This document shows, piece after piece, positions 1-11,309 of a DNA stretch of 64,000 nucleotides. The translations under genes and the position numbers were made by a program. The notes under the pieces were generated by a model. That model saw only the letters and a list, made by a program, of their open reading frames with translations, made no database searches and was not told where the DNA came from. The stretch lies in contig JBBMOL010000039.1 of NCBI GenBank assembly GCA_037954665.1, forward strand, positions 4,960,001 through 5,024,000, in the 5' to 3' direction. Source of the DNA: Laguncularia racemosa (lineage: Eukaryota; Streptophyta; Magnoliopsida; Myrtales; Combretaceae). The first letter of the stretch is position 1; every line of letters starts with the position of its first letter.

Positions 1-1320
1 CCTTCCCCATTGGAAGGGGCTTGAGTTGCACTTCTTCGCCTTGACTTAGTCGCTCCACTTGGTGTCCTAGGTTAGATCTCTGGATTTTCTTGTGACACCG
101 AGGGTAGAGTTCCTGCTTGTGAAGTTTTGTCTGCATCTTGATACCTAGAGGGCGTTGTTGTTTTTCGTCCTCTACTAGTATTTCCATTGTAATTTATTAA
201 TGTAATATATAAAATATGTTAGGACATTTCCAATGATATATATATCAATAATGATATGGATATCAACAAAAGTCATATAACATATTTGTATAATTGCATT
301 AAAAGTTTAAAATACATGAAATCACGATATTTTACATTTCTTAGGTTTCTAACTTATACATATGTCAACTTTGAGGCATATATATTACATAACAAAATTT
401 TTCCCTCTTGAGTCTTACTAACATATAAGCATTACTATCTCTTATATACATTGCTTTTTCAAAAATTTTTGAGTTCCCTTCTTAGATTCCTATGTAATGT
501 CTTCTGATCCTTCACTTGCGTCTTTGTCGCTTTCTCCCATTTCTTCTTCTTCTTCTTCTTCTTCTGGGGAGTCTGAGGTTACACTATCATCTTTCGAGGC
601 GCCGTCTAAATCGGAGTTTTCTTCAGGAGATGAATCCTCCTTTGGATCCTCTTCCTAATCTTCCTATAATTTTAGTTCTACTACAAACACATCCCCTTAG
701 TCTATGATCTCGAACTCTCAGTGCTCAATGTAGTCTACAGTATCCCAAGAGTCTTCTGAGTATATCAACTCTAGATTAAATCTTAGCTTCCAATCATAAA
801 CCTCTCTCATATGTCTATGAGTTTCTTCTAGACTGGACTAAAGGGTTCAGGACTTCTTGGAGATACCCTCTTCTTAGATTGAATCAAGCCATAAATAGTA
901 TTTCAGGTGGCTCCTCCTCCATCCCTATCATTGTCGCAAACCGAGCTTCTAGAGCAAGTATAGCAATATACCTACTATACCTATCTCCAAGATCTTTACT
1001 TAGCTTGTCTAGTTGGATTTGCCATTGCTCAGTCAATCTGATTCTCCAATCCTCTATTATTTTGTCCACCATCTTATAGATTGAGAAGTTTTCATATTAG
1101 ATTTGTAGTGATTACATTCTCAATCTATATCCTATTAAATCATCCTCCTCTCTCATGTAACAAGCACTCCATTTCTGATCTACACGCTCAAGCATTTCCT
1201 GCATTTCATTGAAATTGTGAAATTTTTGTAAGTTTTAAGTTATTTATTTCTATTCCCAAATTCTCAACCCAACTTATTTATAAATTAGATCTTACTTTAA
1301 CAAAACCTTTAGCTTTAATA
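1..1320. other. Unidentified sequence with short open frames
   Basis: I recognise no gene here. The minus strand is open from 187 off the left edge (about 62 residues, rich in Lys and Gln), and a 62-codon minus frame lies at 884-1072 with an acidic end. A 52-codon plus frame at 497-655 is almost all Ser, Glu and Asp and owes its length to a CTT/TCT microsatellite at about 540-565. The two minus frames could be remnants of one older coding region such as a mobile-element polyprotein, but I cannot name a family. Confidence 0.2.
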
Positions 1321-1332
1321 CCACCAAAAGCT

Positions 1333-2818
1333 GTTACACCCCGCAGGGTACTCGACAACCTGCCATGATTGCTTAACCCTTACTATGCAATCGTGAAGCA
1401 TCTTAGATCAATATAATTCAACCTATACAAAACATAATAATTAACAATTTAAATGCCTCCAGCATTCTTTCATGTCAAACAAAACCCATCTCGTATTCAA
1501 TGGATACATTTTATATGTCTCGGAGAGGGGCCTTGTCTGAGTCCCATACACATAGATACCACTAAAACTTCTTGAAATCATATTAAATATTTATGATCCT
1601 CTAAATCTCAATGTCTATCTAATTAAATACAATATTTTCACAATCTCTTTATCTTACCTTTGTTCCTTGAGTTTGAGACGATTATACATACCGTGGTGTG
1701 ATATCCTTTAAAGAAGTTTATATAATCGCATCTTGTAAGGAAAAATCTGTAAGAGGGTGAGCTAATAACCTAATGAGATAGGGGTGTAATATCTTAATAC
1801 TGTTTACAAATATAATCAATTTCAAACAAGTTTTCAAAACATATGCTATGCATGAACAATCATATGAATGCAACATCACATACGATCTTTCAGTAACTAG
1901 CGCGAAGTTTAGGGTTTGCGCTCCCCTTAACCTTAGGTTAGGGATTCAGATCATACCATCAGTACCCGGGTCTCACTCTTAATCGATTCGTCTTATTTCT
2001 TGATTAGGTATTATCTCTTACTACTATATGATATAAATGTTATAAATTTAGCTTAAGCATCACTCACATACCAAGTATTAAGGATAGACCAGACTTGGAA
2101 CCATCAAGGCGTGGTAATCCTCTAATCACTTATTGCACTTGGTGGAATAGTAATCCTCTGATTACTTCCGATGCGTCCTATAGCAATGATGACCTTCAAT
2201 CATGCAATGTTTTGTGCAATGCATGACAAATTTTATTTAAGTCAACAAAATTTAATTCAATATTTTAGGGTGATCATGCAAGGATCAAACACATGCAAGG
2301 TTCAATCACATCAGAGATGGATACAAAATATAATCATTCAATTTCAATCATAAACTAACACTTACACTAATGGAAAAGATAAATCACACGACATCGGATG
2401 TCATCTAAGGACCTTTAAACATCATCTATTCCTTTTATGGTTTATAGATATATACCTTTCCGATAATTATCAAGTTCCTTGTTACTTCTATCATCATTAT
2501 TATTAGTATCATTATAATTATTACTATATGATTATATATATGTATATACTTTAATTATTAAGTATTATATTATATATGTTTATAACTATGTCACTTCCAT
2601 ATGCATATGTATAATTATAATTTAATTTCCTCTGTGGTATAAGCTTCTTCTTCTTTTATACTCCTACGCATATATGTATATGTATAACATATAATCTTCT
2701 TCTCCTAGTGGCCTGCTTTCCTCTCTGGTTTCCTCATTGTTTCCCTACATCCCTTTCCTTTGCCAGAATTTCTTCTTGTCTTACTCCATGCCGGTGCACA
2801 GCTACTCCCCTCTCCCTT
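1333..2818. other. Non-coding, LTR-like sequence
   Basis: No coding potential is visible. The stretch opens with TGTTACACCCCGCAGGG, which resembles the start of some plant gypsy LTRs, and continues as moderately AT-rich sequence with runs such as TATATATGTATATACT near 2530-2560. It ends exactly at the left LTR of the element at 2819-6033. The 105-bp array and AT-rich sequence right of 6034 may be the other half of the same older repeat. That continuity is inference. Confidence 0.3.
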
Positions 2819-3693
2819 TGATGTTCCTAGCATCCAATTACAATCACACAAATGCTAATTGGATAATCTACTAAACACAAATCATAAAATGGCGTGATTC
2901 CACTTCCACGTGAACCCTAATTGTAAGAACCACTTTGATTGAATATGCAATTTACAACGAACTCAATTGGAATTTCAAAACCAATAAAATAAACAAAACT
3001 ATTTGAATCCAATTTCCAAATCAAATGGCATGAATCAAAGCTTGAAGAATGTACCCTAATTGGAGTGAATTAAGAACAACATAAAGTAACTAATTCCTTA
3101 CTGGATATTATGCACTAGTTGGAATTAGGATCAACTTGTAATTTATTGATACTACTCACAAAAAATCTAAGTCCACTCGCTACAATCCTATGGAAGAATT
3201 GATAAGAGTATTTTGTGAAAATAATGAACCATATTTCACGTGAATAGGCAGTCGAATATATGTGTTCAAAAGTCCCCTTCTAAACCTACTTAGCAAGTAT
3301 TTATACTTGTTCTAAATAGGGTAAAATTAACAAAAAAAAAATTACAAGTAAAAACCCATAAGTGATCAGTTTTAGTAACAAAGGACAATTACAAATAAAC
3401 CCTCAAAAGTGGTTAGCTTCTTCACTTGCATGGAACAATATTGGACCGATTCTTCTTTGATTCATGTAAGTCCATGAATGACCCACAAACTGAATATTAG
3501 TGAATTTATTCACTATCCTACAAAAATTGATAAATATACCTATTGGAATGCACAACAAATATATAATAAAAAAGAAGATACTAAACAAATATTCTTGGAG
3601 TCTAATTGTTCAAAGAGGACTCTCATCGCTAAACTTTGTAACCCTTTGGCTCTTACTTTGGTAATAGGTCCTATAGGTATATGATTCCTATCA
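2819..3693 (-). repeat. 3' LTR of the non-autonomous gypsy element
   Basis: This 875-bp direct repeat is paired with 5159-6033. The remnant pol frame runs into it and stops at 3540, so the last ~50 residues (including a GPITKVRAK motif typical of gypsy pol tails) are encoded inside the LTR. The copies are highly similar by eye, with scattered substitutions and single-base indels. Confidence 0.85.
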
Positions 3694-4781
3694 TCTCCTT
3701 GGGCCTCAAGGAGAATTGCCCTCAAATCTGATAGGTCTTCATGAACATCATCGGATAAATAGAGTGACAATTCTGTAACATTAAATGTAGCAGAGACTCT
3801 ATATCCTCTTAGCAATTTATCTGTAAAAAGATCACTATAGTCATCAAGTACCTGAGATACCATAGGGGGTAGATGCTCTTGCTCCTCCATTTTTAGGATA
3901 TACCTCATCTGCAATAAATATAATGGTCTCCCATCTACTATGGCCTTCCCTAAATCATACTGTCCTACCAATAAGGTTTTCTTCTTCCCAGTTTTACTTA
4001 TATGTCTCTAAACCTCTTGGTCTTCTGAAGGTTTACTCATCTGCATTTGAACTTCTTGGACCTTTGAAGGTTTATTTATTTGCCTCTGAACATCTTGGTC
4101 CTTTGAAGGTTAACTCATCTGCCTCTGAGCCTCTTGGTCTTCTAAAGGTTGACTCATATGCCTTTGAACCTCTTGGACCTCTAATGGTGACATTGGGTTC
4201 AACACTATACGTTTACCCTCCCGATGGAATATATAGGTATTTCTATAGCCATTATGCAAAACCCTCTTGTCATATAACCAAGGCCTGCCAAATAATATAT
4301 GAGATGAACACATGGGAAGGATATCACATACAATCTCATTATGATATTTATCCCCTATATTGAAATATACCCTAGCCCTTTAGGTAACATGTAGACTACT
4401 CTGCTCACTCAGCCAATGCAATTTATAGAGTTTTGGATGCGGGGTAGTTATAAGTTTCAATTTTGATACTAATGATGTAGCCATTACATTAGTACAACTA
4501 CCGCTATCAATAATAATAGCACATAGATTACCTTGTACTCTACAAGAGGTGTAGAATAAATTTTCCCTCTACTCATCATCATTAGTAGGAAACGAAGTTA
4601 AAGTTCGGTGCATTACATTAATAGATAAATACAAATCACCTCCATCTTGACTATTGGCCTCATTGCCAAGTCCCTCATTCATACTATCATTCGACATGGC
4701 TGATGAATTCATCTTTTGATACACTAAACAAATCAATACAACCACAATACACTTCACATCAAAATACAACACACACAACAC
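3540..4781 (-). pseudogene. Gypsy protease plus pol C-terminus, central pol deleted
   Basis: On the minus strand a retropepsin domain is readable with one stop before it: IIDSGSCTNVMA (about 4500-4540) carries the active-site Asp-Ser-Gly, and SSHILFGRPWLYDKRV (about 4265-4310) is the conserved second half. After low-complexity Gln/Glu/Ser repeats (4020-4190) a 143-codon frame (3971-3540) starts with the segment that normally precedes reverse transcriptase (VLDDYSDLFTDKL). Within a few residues it switches to the post-integrase tail (SATFNVTELSLYL). The ~900 residues between these landmarks in intact relatives are missing. The repeated segment at 4020-4190 is four to five copies of a ~42-bp unit. 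Confidence 0.75.
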
Positions 4782-5139
4782 CCCTTTTTAACCTTATAAC
4801 AATACTCCCTCAACTTCATGTTTGCTTTATAATTTCAAATTGTTTCCAAATCCTCCATGCAATTGAAAACAAAATTTGGAAATGAAAGTGAAGTTTAATT
4901 CCGAAATCCCTCAAGACATGCAATTCCATTCCTCCTCAAACAAGCAACTCATGGCAAAGGTGAAGACTAGAAAGTTCATGTATGAAATTTCTACTTCCAA
5001 TTTCGTAACAATGAAGGTAAGTTACAATACAATCACTTAAGTTACTTCAACTCCAATTCAAATAATCTTCAGTTAAGAAATGGAAATTCAAGAACCCTAA
5101 TTCCCAATTGAAATCATGCAAACCTTCTAAAAAACCCTT

Positions 5140-5151
5140 ACTTTGATACCA
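5140..5151 (-). other. Primer-binding site, initiator tRNA-Met type
   Basis: Read on the minus strand this is TGGTATCAAAGT, seven bases inside the 5' LTR end. It matches the usual plant retrotransposon primer site TGGTATCAGAGC at most positions and fixes the orientation of the element. Confidence 0.7.
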
Positions 5152-5158
5152 AAAATTA

Positions 5159-6033
5159 TGATGTGCCTAGCATCCAATTACAATCACACAAATGCTAATT
5201 GGATAATCTACTAAACACAAATCATAAAATGGCATGATTCCACTTCCATGTGAACCTTAATTGTAAAAACCACTTTGATTGAATACGTAATTTACAACGA
5301 ACTCAATTGGAATTTCAAAACCAATCAAATAAACAAAACTATTTGAATCCAATTTCCAAATCAAATGGCATGAATCAAAGCTTGAAGAATGAACCCTAAT
5401 TGGCGTGAATTAAGAACAATGTAAAGTAACTAATTCCTTACAAGATATTATGCATGAGTTGCAATTAGGATCAACTTGTAATTTATTGATACTACTCACA
5501 ACAAATCCAAGTCCACTTGCCACAATCTTATGGAAGAATTGATAAGAGTATTTTGTGAAAAGAAAGAATCCTCTTTCACGTGAATAGGCAGTCGAAATAT
5601 ATGTGTGCAAAAGACCCCTTTTAAACCTACTTAGCAAGTATTTATACCTACTATAAATATGGTAAAATCAACAAAACAAAATTACAAGTAAAAACCTACA
5701 AGTGACTGGTTTTAGCAACAAAAGACAATTACAAATAAACCCTCAAAAGTGGCTGGCTTCTTCACTTGCATGGAACAATATTGGACCAATTCTTCTTTGA
5801 AACATGTAGGTCCATGAATGACTTACAAACTAAATATTAGTCAATTTCTTCATTGTCTTGCAAAAACCGATAAATGTATCTGTTGGAATGCACAACAAAT
5901 ATATAATAAAAAAGAAGATACTAAACAAATATTCTTAGGGTCTAGTTGTTCAAAGAGGACTCTCATCGCCAAACTTTGTAACCCTTTAACTTTTACCCTG
6001 GTGATAGGTTTTGTAGGTATATGATTCCTATTA
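5159..6033 (-). repeat. 5' LTR of the non-autonomous gypsy element
   Basis: This is the right-hand 875-bp LTR, equal in length to the copy at 2819-3693. It abuts the tandem array that starts near 6046. Confidence 0.85.
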
Positions 6034-6045
6034 CCTTTACACACT

Positions 6046-6372
6046 CACACACTTGCGCACCACCACGGGCTCTCTTTCAGCGAGCACCCTATGCCTTGAC
6101 ACATATGCCCTCTCCCTTGCTGGAATACACTTCCCTCTTCCCTGCTGGCTCACACACTTGTGTACCTTAATAGGCTCTCTTTTAGCGAGCACCCGACGCC
6201 TTGACACACACGCCCTCTCCCTTGCTGGAATACACTCCCCTTTCCCCTATTGGTTCGTACACCTATGCACCCTCACAAGTTCTCTTCCAGCAAGCACCCC
6301 ATGCCTTGACATACACGCCCTCTCCCCTACTAGAATACACTCCCTTCTCCCCTGCTGGCTCGCACACTTGCG
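6046..6372. repeat. 105-bp tandem repeat, three full units
   Basis: The units start at 6046, 6151 and 6256, each exactly 105 bp. A fourth at 6361 loses similarity after about 12 bases. Each has the landmarks CACACACTTG, GAGCACCC, CCTTGACACA, CCCTCTCCC, CTGGAATACACT and CCTGCTGGCT. Because 105 is divisible by three, long frames stay open on both strands (for example a 156-codon plus frame from 6053); these are by-products of the repeat. Confidence 0.85.
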
Positions 6373-6419
6373 CTTCCCTTTGGCCATCTCCCTTGCACGC
6401 CGTAACGTACACCCATTTG

Positions 6420-6421
<2 letters not shown>

Positions 6422-6458
<37 letters not shown>

Positions 6459-6459
6459 C
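6422..6459. repeat. AT dinucleotide microsatellite
   Basis: About fourteen AT units followed by GTATATAT, immediately right of the 105-bp array. Confidence 0.9.
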
Positions 6460-7439
6460 TTTTATAAGCAAGACCTATAAAGTGCGAAAACCAATGCAAT
6501 CGAAATCATGTAAATATTCATAACAACATTCACAACATACATGGATAACGGTACATCATGGAGTCCTACACACCTGGTTCTCATCTCTGATTATTTGTAG
6601 TAATCTTTGGGTAAATTTGCGAAATAACTTTCTTCTCCTAAACACAAGAAAAATCATACTATTACACTCTATTCAAGACGAATATTATTCTATTTAGTAT
6701 ATTTCTAGTTATTCTAACTATTTTTTAACTAAATTCTATTTTTATATACATATTAACATTATATCTAAAATTTGAAAATAAAGCTTGTTCCACACAAAAT
6801 TAATCTAATTTCACAAAGCTTACCTCGAGGATCATGCTAATAGTCTCGATTTGTGATTTAGAGGTCGTATGTGGAAGTTATGATTTTTTTTCTTCAATTT
6901 TTCTTTTCTTCCTTTCACCTCTACTCATCTCACCCTCTCTTGTCACTATATATGTAACGTTTTAATATTTTGGGTATATTTGTCGCACGCGGTAATTTAC
7001 ATAAACTTAGTAACTTTAGTATTTTATTACGAAACCATATGACTAAGCTAATTAAATTATCTTGAGCGTGATTATCTGCTTTGAATTTTTATTTGACCAT
7101 CTTAAGTCTGTGATTTTAATTTATTTTATTGTTTATTCAATAATTATTCACAGTTTGTTTTTGTGTGATTATTTCTTTTAATAAAATCTTATGCAGGATA
7201 TTTTTAAGGCTTTTAATACAATCTTTTAATCATTTTGATGTTATACGTAACTAAATTTTTACGGATTTTACATGATGTGCATATATATTACTTAGTGTTG
7301 GTACTTTGATTTGGTATTTATGTGCTTTTGTTATGTGCTATGTTAAGTATTGTTTTATACATTTATTTAACTTAATAGTGAGTTGATAGGATATATTTCC
7401 TTTTACAAATAATTTTTGTCCAAATTTTGTTTCTAACAT
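6460..7439. other. AT-rich non-coding stretch
   Basis: No frame or RNA gene is recognisable. A pyrimidine-rich block at 6890-6945 and the general composition resemble the untranslated or LTR part of a decayed retroelement, but no boundaries were found. Confidence 0.3.
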
Positions 7440-8078
7440 ACCTTCAATACCTTCTAAAAATCTGGTTTTGTTTGAAATCACTCTAAGTTTAGAAATTTTA
7501 GATTCTGATTTGCTTGTGACATTAGAATCAAACTTTTCTTCTGAAAATTTTCCTAGCATTGTTGATCCTATACCTACTGATCCACCAAGTAATGATATGT
7601 CCTTTGCAGTTAGAAGATCTTCTAGAAGTAGAAAATCTCCTTCTTGGCTTTATGATTTCGTACATTTAGCTAAATCTAAAATGGTTGCCAACATGACTAT
7701 ATCTTCACAAACTACAAACAACACTCTTTATCCTTTGTTTGATATTCATTTGTATAACAAATAACCTTCAGAATTTGTTGCATCATTAGCTAATGTGCTA
7801 ACTATTAAAGATCTAATTTATTACTCTCAAGTAGTTAAGAAAAAGGAGTGGATCTAAGCCATGGAATAAGAGATTTATGCTCTTGAATCTAATGACACTT
7901 GGGAAACCACTTCTCCACCTAAAGGAAACAAAGCTATTGGGTTTAAGTGGATATACAAAATAAAATACAAACCAGATGGTAGTGTGGAAAGATATAAAGC
8001 AAGGCTAGTAGCTAAGGGGTATATGCATTTTGCAAGTTAGGATTTTCATGATACATTTTCCCCAGTTACAAAGTTAAG
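7440..8078 (+). pseudogene. Ty1/copia pol remnant, start of reverse transcriptase
   Basis: The frame from 7468 contains the linker before reverse transcriptase with the motif RRSSRSRKSPSWL (about 7609-7647). After stops at 7762 and near 7857, the first part of a copia reverse transcriptase follows: EIYALESNDTWE, IGFKWIYKIKYKPDGS and ERYKARLVAKGY (about 7867-8025), then DTFSPVTKL. Several in-frame stops (TAA, TAG) break it. It ends at 8078 where an Athila-type LTR begins. A further copia piece at 9780-10335 has the right order and strand to be the other end of the same element. Confidence 0.8.
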
Positions 8079-8395
8079 TGATAGAGCCATTTTATACTCA
8101 ATCTTTATAGTATAAATTATGTTAAATTATTATTGATTTTATAGAAATCATAAGAAAATGGTACTTTAATTCTATCATCGTGATAAATCAGGTTAAATGG
8201 AGTCAAGGATGCTAATTCAAGTATTTTAGAGAAGTCATCTACAACTTGGATCAAGACAAGGAATTACACCACCGGAGGAAGCATGGTTTGAGGCACGGCC
8301 AAGGTTCAAACCGTGTTACACACTGGACAAGAAGGCGAAAATGAGGACTTTGAACAGAGAGAGACACAGCTTAAGGCACAGCCGTGGTGGAACCC
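8079..8395 (+). mobile_element. 5' part of an Athila-type LTR
   Basis: The sequence starts TGATAGAGCCATTTTATACTC and closely follows the LTR that begins at 55371. The two agree through the GGTTAAATGGAGTCAAGGATGC segment to the CACGGCC-rich part. This copy lacks about 100 bp containing several CACGG/CCGTG motifs that the 55371 copy has (about 55573-55670). It runs into the assembly gap, so its 3' end and any internal region are unseen. It interrupts the copia pol remnant. Confidence 0.8.
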
Positions 8396-8895
8396 NNNNN
8401 NNNNNNNNNNNNNNNNNNNNNNNNNNNNNNNNNNNNNNNNNNNNNNNNNNNNNNNNNNNNNNNNNNNNNNNNNNNNNNNNNNNNNNNNNNNNNNNNNNNN
8501 NNNNNNNNNNNNNNNNNNNNNNNNNNNNNNNNNNNNNNNNNNNNNNNNNNNNNNNNNNNNNNNNNNNNNNNNNNNNNNNNNNNNNNNNNNNNNNNNNNNN
8601 NNNNNNNNNNNNNNNNNNNNNNNNNNNNNNNNNNNNNNNNNNNNNNNNNNNNNNNNNNNNNNNNNNNNNNNNNNNNNNNNNNNNNNNNNNNNNNNNNNNN
8701 NNNNNNNNNNNNNNNNNNNNNNNNNNNNNNNNNNNNNNNNNNNNNNNNNNNNNNNNNNNNNNNNNNNNNNNNNNNNNNNNNNNNNNNNNNNNNNNNNNNN
8801 NNNNNNNNNNNNNNNNNNNNNNNNNNNNNNNNNNNNNNNNNNNNNNNNNNNNNNNNNNNNNNNNNNNNNNNNNNNNNNNNNNNNNNNNNNNNNNN
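8396..8895. other. Assembly gap of 500 N
   Basis: Exactly 500 undetermined bases, a common placeholder size, so the true distance is unknown. Frames that appear open across it are artefacts. Confidence 0.99.
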
Positions 8896-9779
8896 ATCGG
8901 TAGTTATAGATGACAATTTAATGAGGATGATTGCAACAACATTTCGGGTAATAAAGCCCGTAATGGGATAGATTAGGATTTGTGTGGAGTAGGGGAATGA
9001 GGCAGTCAAGGGGGAAAGCGAGAGATCGATGGGGATCAAGAGATGATGTTGAGTAAAGGGGTGGTAGGGGGGATGGGGGGCAGAGAGGTGAAATGGCTAC
9101 CAAGACATGGGTGAGTGGAGTTATGGTGGTTTTCAATGCTGGACGCCCCAGATGATGAAACCGAATTGGTTGGATAAAATCGGGTCGCGATGTTATGGTT
9201 TCTCGGTGTTTCCAGGTTTGGGTAGGTTCAACTAGATGTGTGTATATTGATTGACGGGGTTGCCGGCTTTTAGGATGGTGGATGATGCAGCATAAATTGT
9301 GTTAAGATTATCACAAATTATTGATTCTACGAATACCCAGAATGTAATATTCAAATACCTATTAATTCTACAAATTCCTAGGAATTTGACATCCAAATTC
9401 AAGAATTATATAAAATTTGCAAATTTGGAAAAAAGAAACAAAGCAAACTGCTCACATAGTTTTTTTCATTCAATAATAATCTCTGCCCTTGTCTTAGGAT
9501 ATACAAATAATAATAAGTATAAATTGTCAAAAAATAGATAAAAAATTTACCAAAAATAGAAACACTTAAAAATAGCCAAAAAATAGAAATTCCTAAAACT
9601 TAAAATACGACATATTTTAGACGACAAAAATAATGTGACAAACAGTATTTTAAAACAGAAGTATCAATAAAAAGTCATAAGAAATCTAAAAATTACAAAA
9701 AATAGTAAAATTGTCTATTCGAAAGACTAAACGATGGAATTTGCCCAAAAAACGGCATAGCTTAGCTCTAAAGGTTGCT
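8896..9779. other. Unassigned sequence right of the gap
   Basis: The first ~350 bases are unusually G-rich on the plus strand (for example GGGGTGGTAGGGGGGATGGGG near 9057-9078). The remainder, to about 9700, is AT-rich. I see no conserved domain and no LTR end. The G-rich part could be internal LTR or captured sequence. Confidence 0.25.
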
Positions 9780-10335
9780 GCGAAGGATCGTGTTCACAAT
9801 ACTCCTCCAGGCATTCATCCTAGTCAATCTAACTTTACGCATGATCTCCTAAAGCATTATAACATGTATCTCATGAAATCGATTGAAACCCCTTCATTAC
9901 TTTGGAGTCAGCTTAACCCTAGCACCTATCTTGAAATTATGGGAGCATTACGATACCTTACCATTACATGATATACATCAACTTTGTGGTCAGCCGAGTC
10001 AACACATGCATATACCAAATATTAATCATAGATGCATACAACAAAACAAATTCTCCCATATCTTCATAGCATTCTATTTTTTTTTTTTTTTAGGTTTTTC
10101 AATTTTATGCATATCTAGTATCTCCTTCAACATATTTGTTAATGTCATTTAGATGGATTCTCTTGACACTCATCAATCTATCACACGGTATGCCATCTTT
10201 CTTAAATATGATCCTCTCTCCTAGTGCTTTAAGAAATGGCCTACTTTGTCGAAAAGCTTCACCAAAGCAAGATATTGAGCACTAGTGTACAATGTTGTAG
10301 AGTTTAATTAGATTTGTCTTCTTGCTCATGGAGGG
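9780..10335 (+). pseudogene. Ty1/copia pol remnant, end of RT and RNase H
   Basis: The frame from about 9790 reads GIHPSQSNFTHDLLKHYN, matching the C-terminal part of copia reverse transcriptase, followed by LEIMGALRYLTIT (about 9929-9968). A frameshift leads to QPSQHMHIPNINH (about 9993-10030). After an insert of about 120 bases, a second block at 10155-10330 matches RNase H: DTHQSITRYAIFL and KWPTLSKSFTKARY, with stops replacing Trp and Tyr positions. It is heavily decayed and not functional. Confidence 0.7.
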
Positions 10336-11030
10336 TGGGATCCTTGTGCAATGCCTCATCATCCTTGTGCCGTGAAAACCTTAGTATTCAATCAATAGAG
10401 CAATCCAACCTCATGTATAGGAAGATAATCACTACACTATGATGAACAAAATTTCTTATGATTTGTTTTATGGGTAACATAAAGAAAATAAAGATATGAA
10501 CGAATCTCTCTTAGATATAACTTACTAAAAAAGATAGAGTTAGGCTTAATCTATTTGATATGGCTCACAAATAGATGAAATGGTTTGCTTGCCACAATTA
10601 AAAAGACTAATGAGAGTAGAGAATTGAAAAAGATGAACTCAATCAAGAGAAATTTTATTTAAAGATCAATAATAACTCTTGTAGGATTACATAAGACTAT
10701 TTATTTGTAAGCAAAGTCTAAATATGGATAAAGATCAATTTATGATTTTTTTAGCAATATACTTAAGTCTCTAATAGTTCCCCTACTATCATAAAGAACA
10801 ATCCTCTCATTTTAATACAAAAGGTTAGAAGTGTATTTTACGAAAAAAAGAAAGAAACAGAACATAGATTTCATAATCTATGAAATCAAGGGCAGAGAGT
10901 CTATAAACACCTAAGGGATTTCTAAAGAAAGATATCTTTTCCTTTCTTGTCCTGCCTCCTTTTGATTCCAACCTGAATCATAAATGTTCTAACAGTTCAT
11001 GTCAAGCCTTACTATTAAAGTACATCGTGA
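10336..11030. other. AT-rich non-coding stretch
   Basis: No conserved frame, repeat boundary or RNA gene was recognised. It is downstream, in the minus sense, of the orphan receptor exon, where intron sequence would be expected if that exon belongs to a gene extending off the left edge. Confidence 0.3.
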
Positions 11031-11152
11031 GGGATAAAAGTGAAGCTATAGCTTTCCTTGATTATACTACTCTCTAGGTAATTCGAACTAGAGTTTTATT
11101 TCTCGCTATGTGTGATGAGAAAAAGGACAGAGATAGAGAGTAAGATGTAAAC

Positions 11153-11309
11153 CTTCAGATGGATCGGTAGTAGGATTGGTAGTTTGAGCTTCAACTTGAC
11201 ATACTGCATAAAGCAGCTGCTCAAATATGCAAACAGCTACAGCGACATGGTGAATATTAGGAAACAGAAAAACCGATGAAGATGATAGCGACAACTCCCT
11301 GCCCCACAT
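11153..11309 (-). pseudogene. Orphan exon 1 of a second LRR VIII-2 receptor kinase
   Basis: Fifty-two codons plus one base from an ATG at 11309 down to a splice donor (GAAG|GTTTAC) at 11153. It encodes a signal peptide with hydrophobic core (HHVAVAVCIFEQLL) and the mature start QTTNPTTDPSE. It is clearly paralogous to exon 1 of the large gene (49279-49438), which has QTTNATTDPSE and a donor at the same codon phase. Similarity continues into both flanks, roughly 11030-11540 against 49150-49670, including an AC microsatellite in the leader. No exon 2 (the CDCSY/CHITQL exon) is visible in the 11 kb downstream on the minus strand. The rest of the gene either lies beyond the left edge behind a very large intron 1, or is gone. 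Confidence 0.75.

Larger units (their letters stand above)
2819..6033 (-). mobile_element. Non-autonomous Ty3/gypsy LTR retrotransposon
   Basis: Two direct repeats of 875 bp (2819-3693 and 5159-6033) bound the element. Read on the minus strand, the 5' LTR is the right-hand copy. Both copies end in CA; the 3' LTR starts TGATAGGAATC and the 5' LTR start has mutated to TA. An initiator-Met type primer-binding site (TGGTATCAAAGT) follows the 5' LTR, and a purine-rich AAGGAGA precedes the 3' LTR. The flanks CCCTT (2814-2818) and CCTTT (6034-6038) look like a 5-bp target-site duplication with one change. The internal part has a retropepsin region fused to the extreme C-terminal tail of pol, and reverse transcriptase, RNase H and integrase are absent. 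It is therefore a deletion derivative that would need enzymes from a full-length relative. Confidence 0.85.

Noticed and set aside
6053..6523. A 156-codon open frame that looks like a repetitive protein
   Set aside because: It is the 105-bp tandem repeat kept open because the period is divisible by three. Other frames on both strands are open too, and there is no start context or known domain.
8313..9039. Several long open frames in three phases near 8.3-9.0 kb
   Set aside because: They consist almost wholly of undetermined bases from the 500-N gap; only a few residues at the edges are real.
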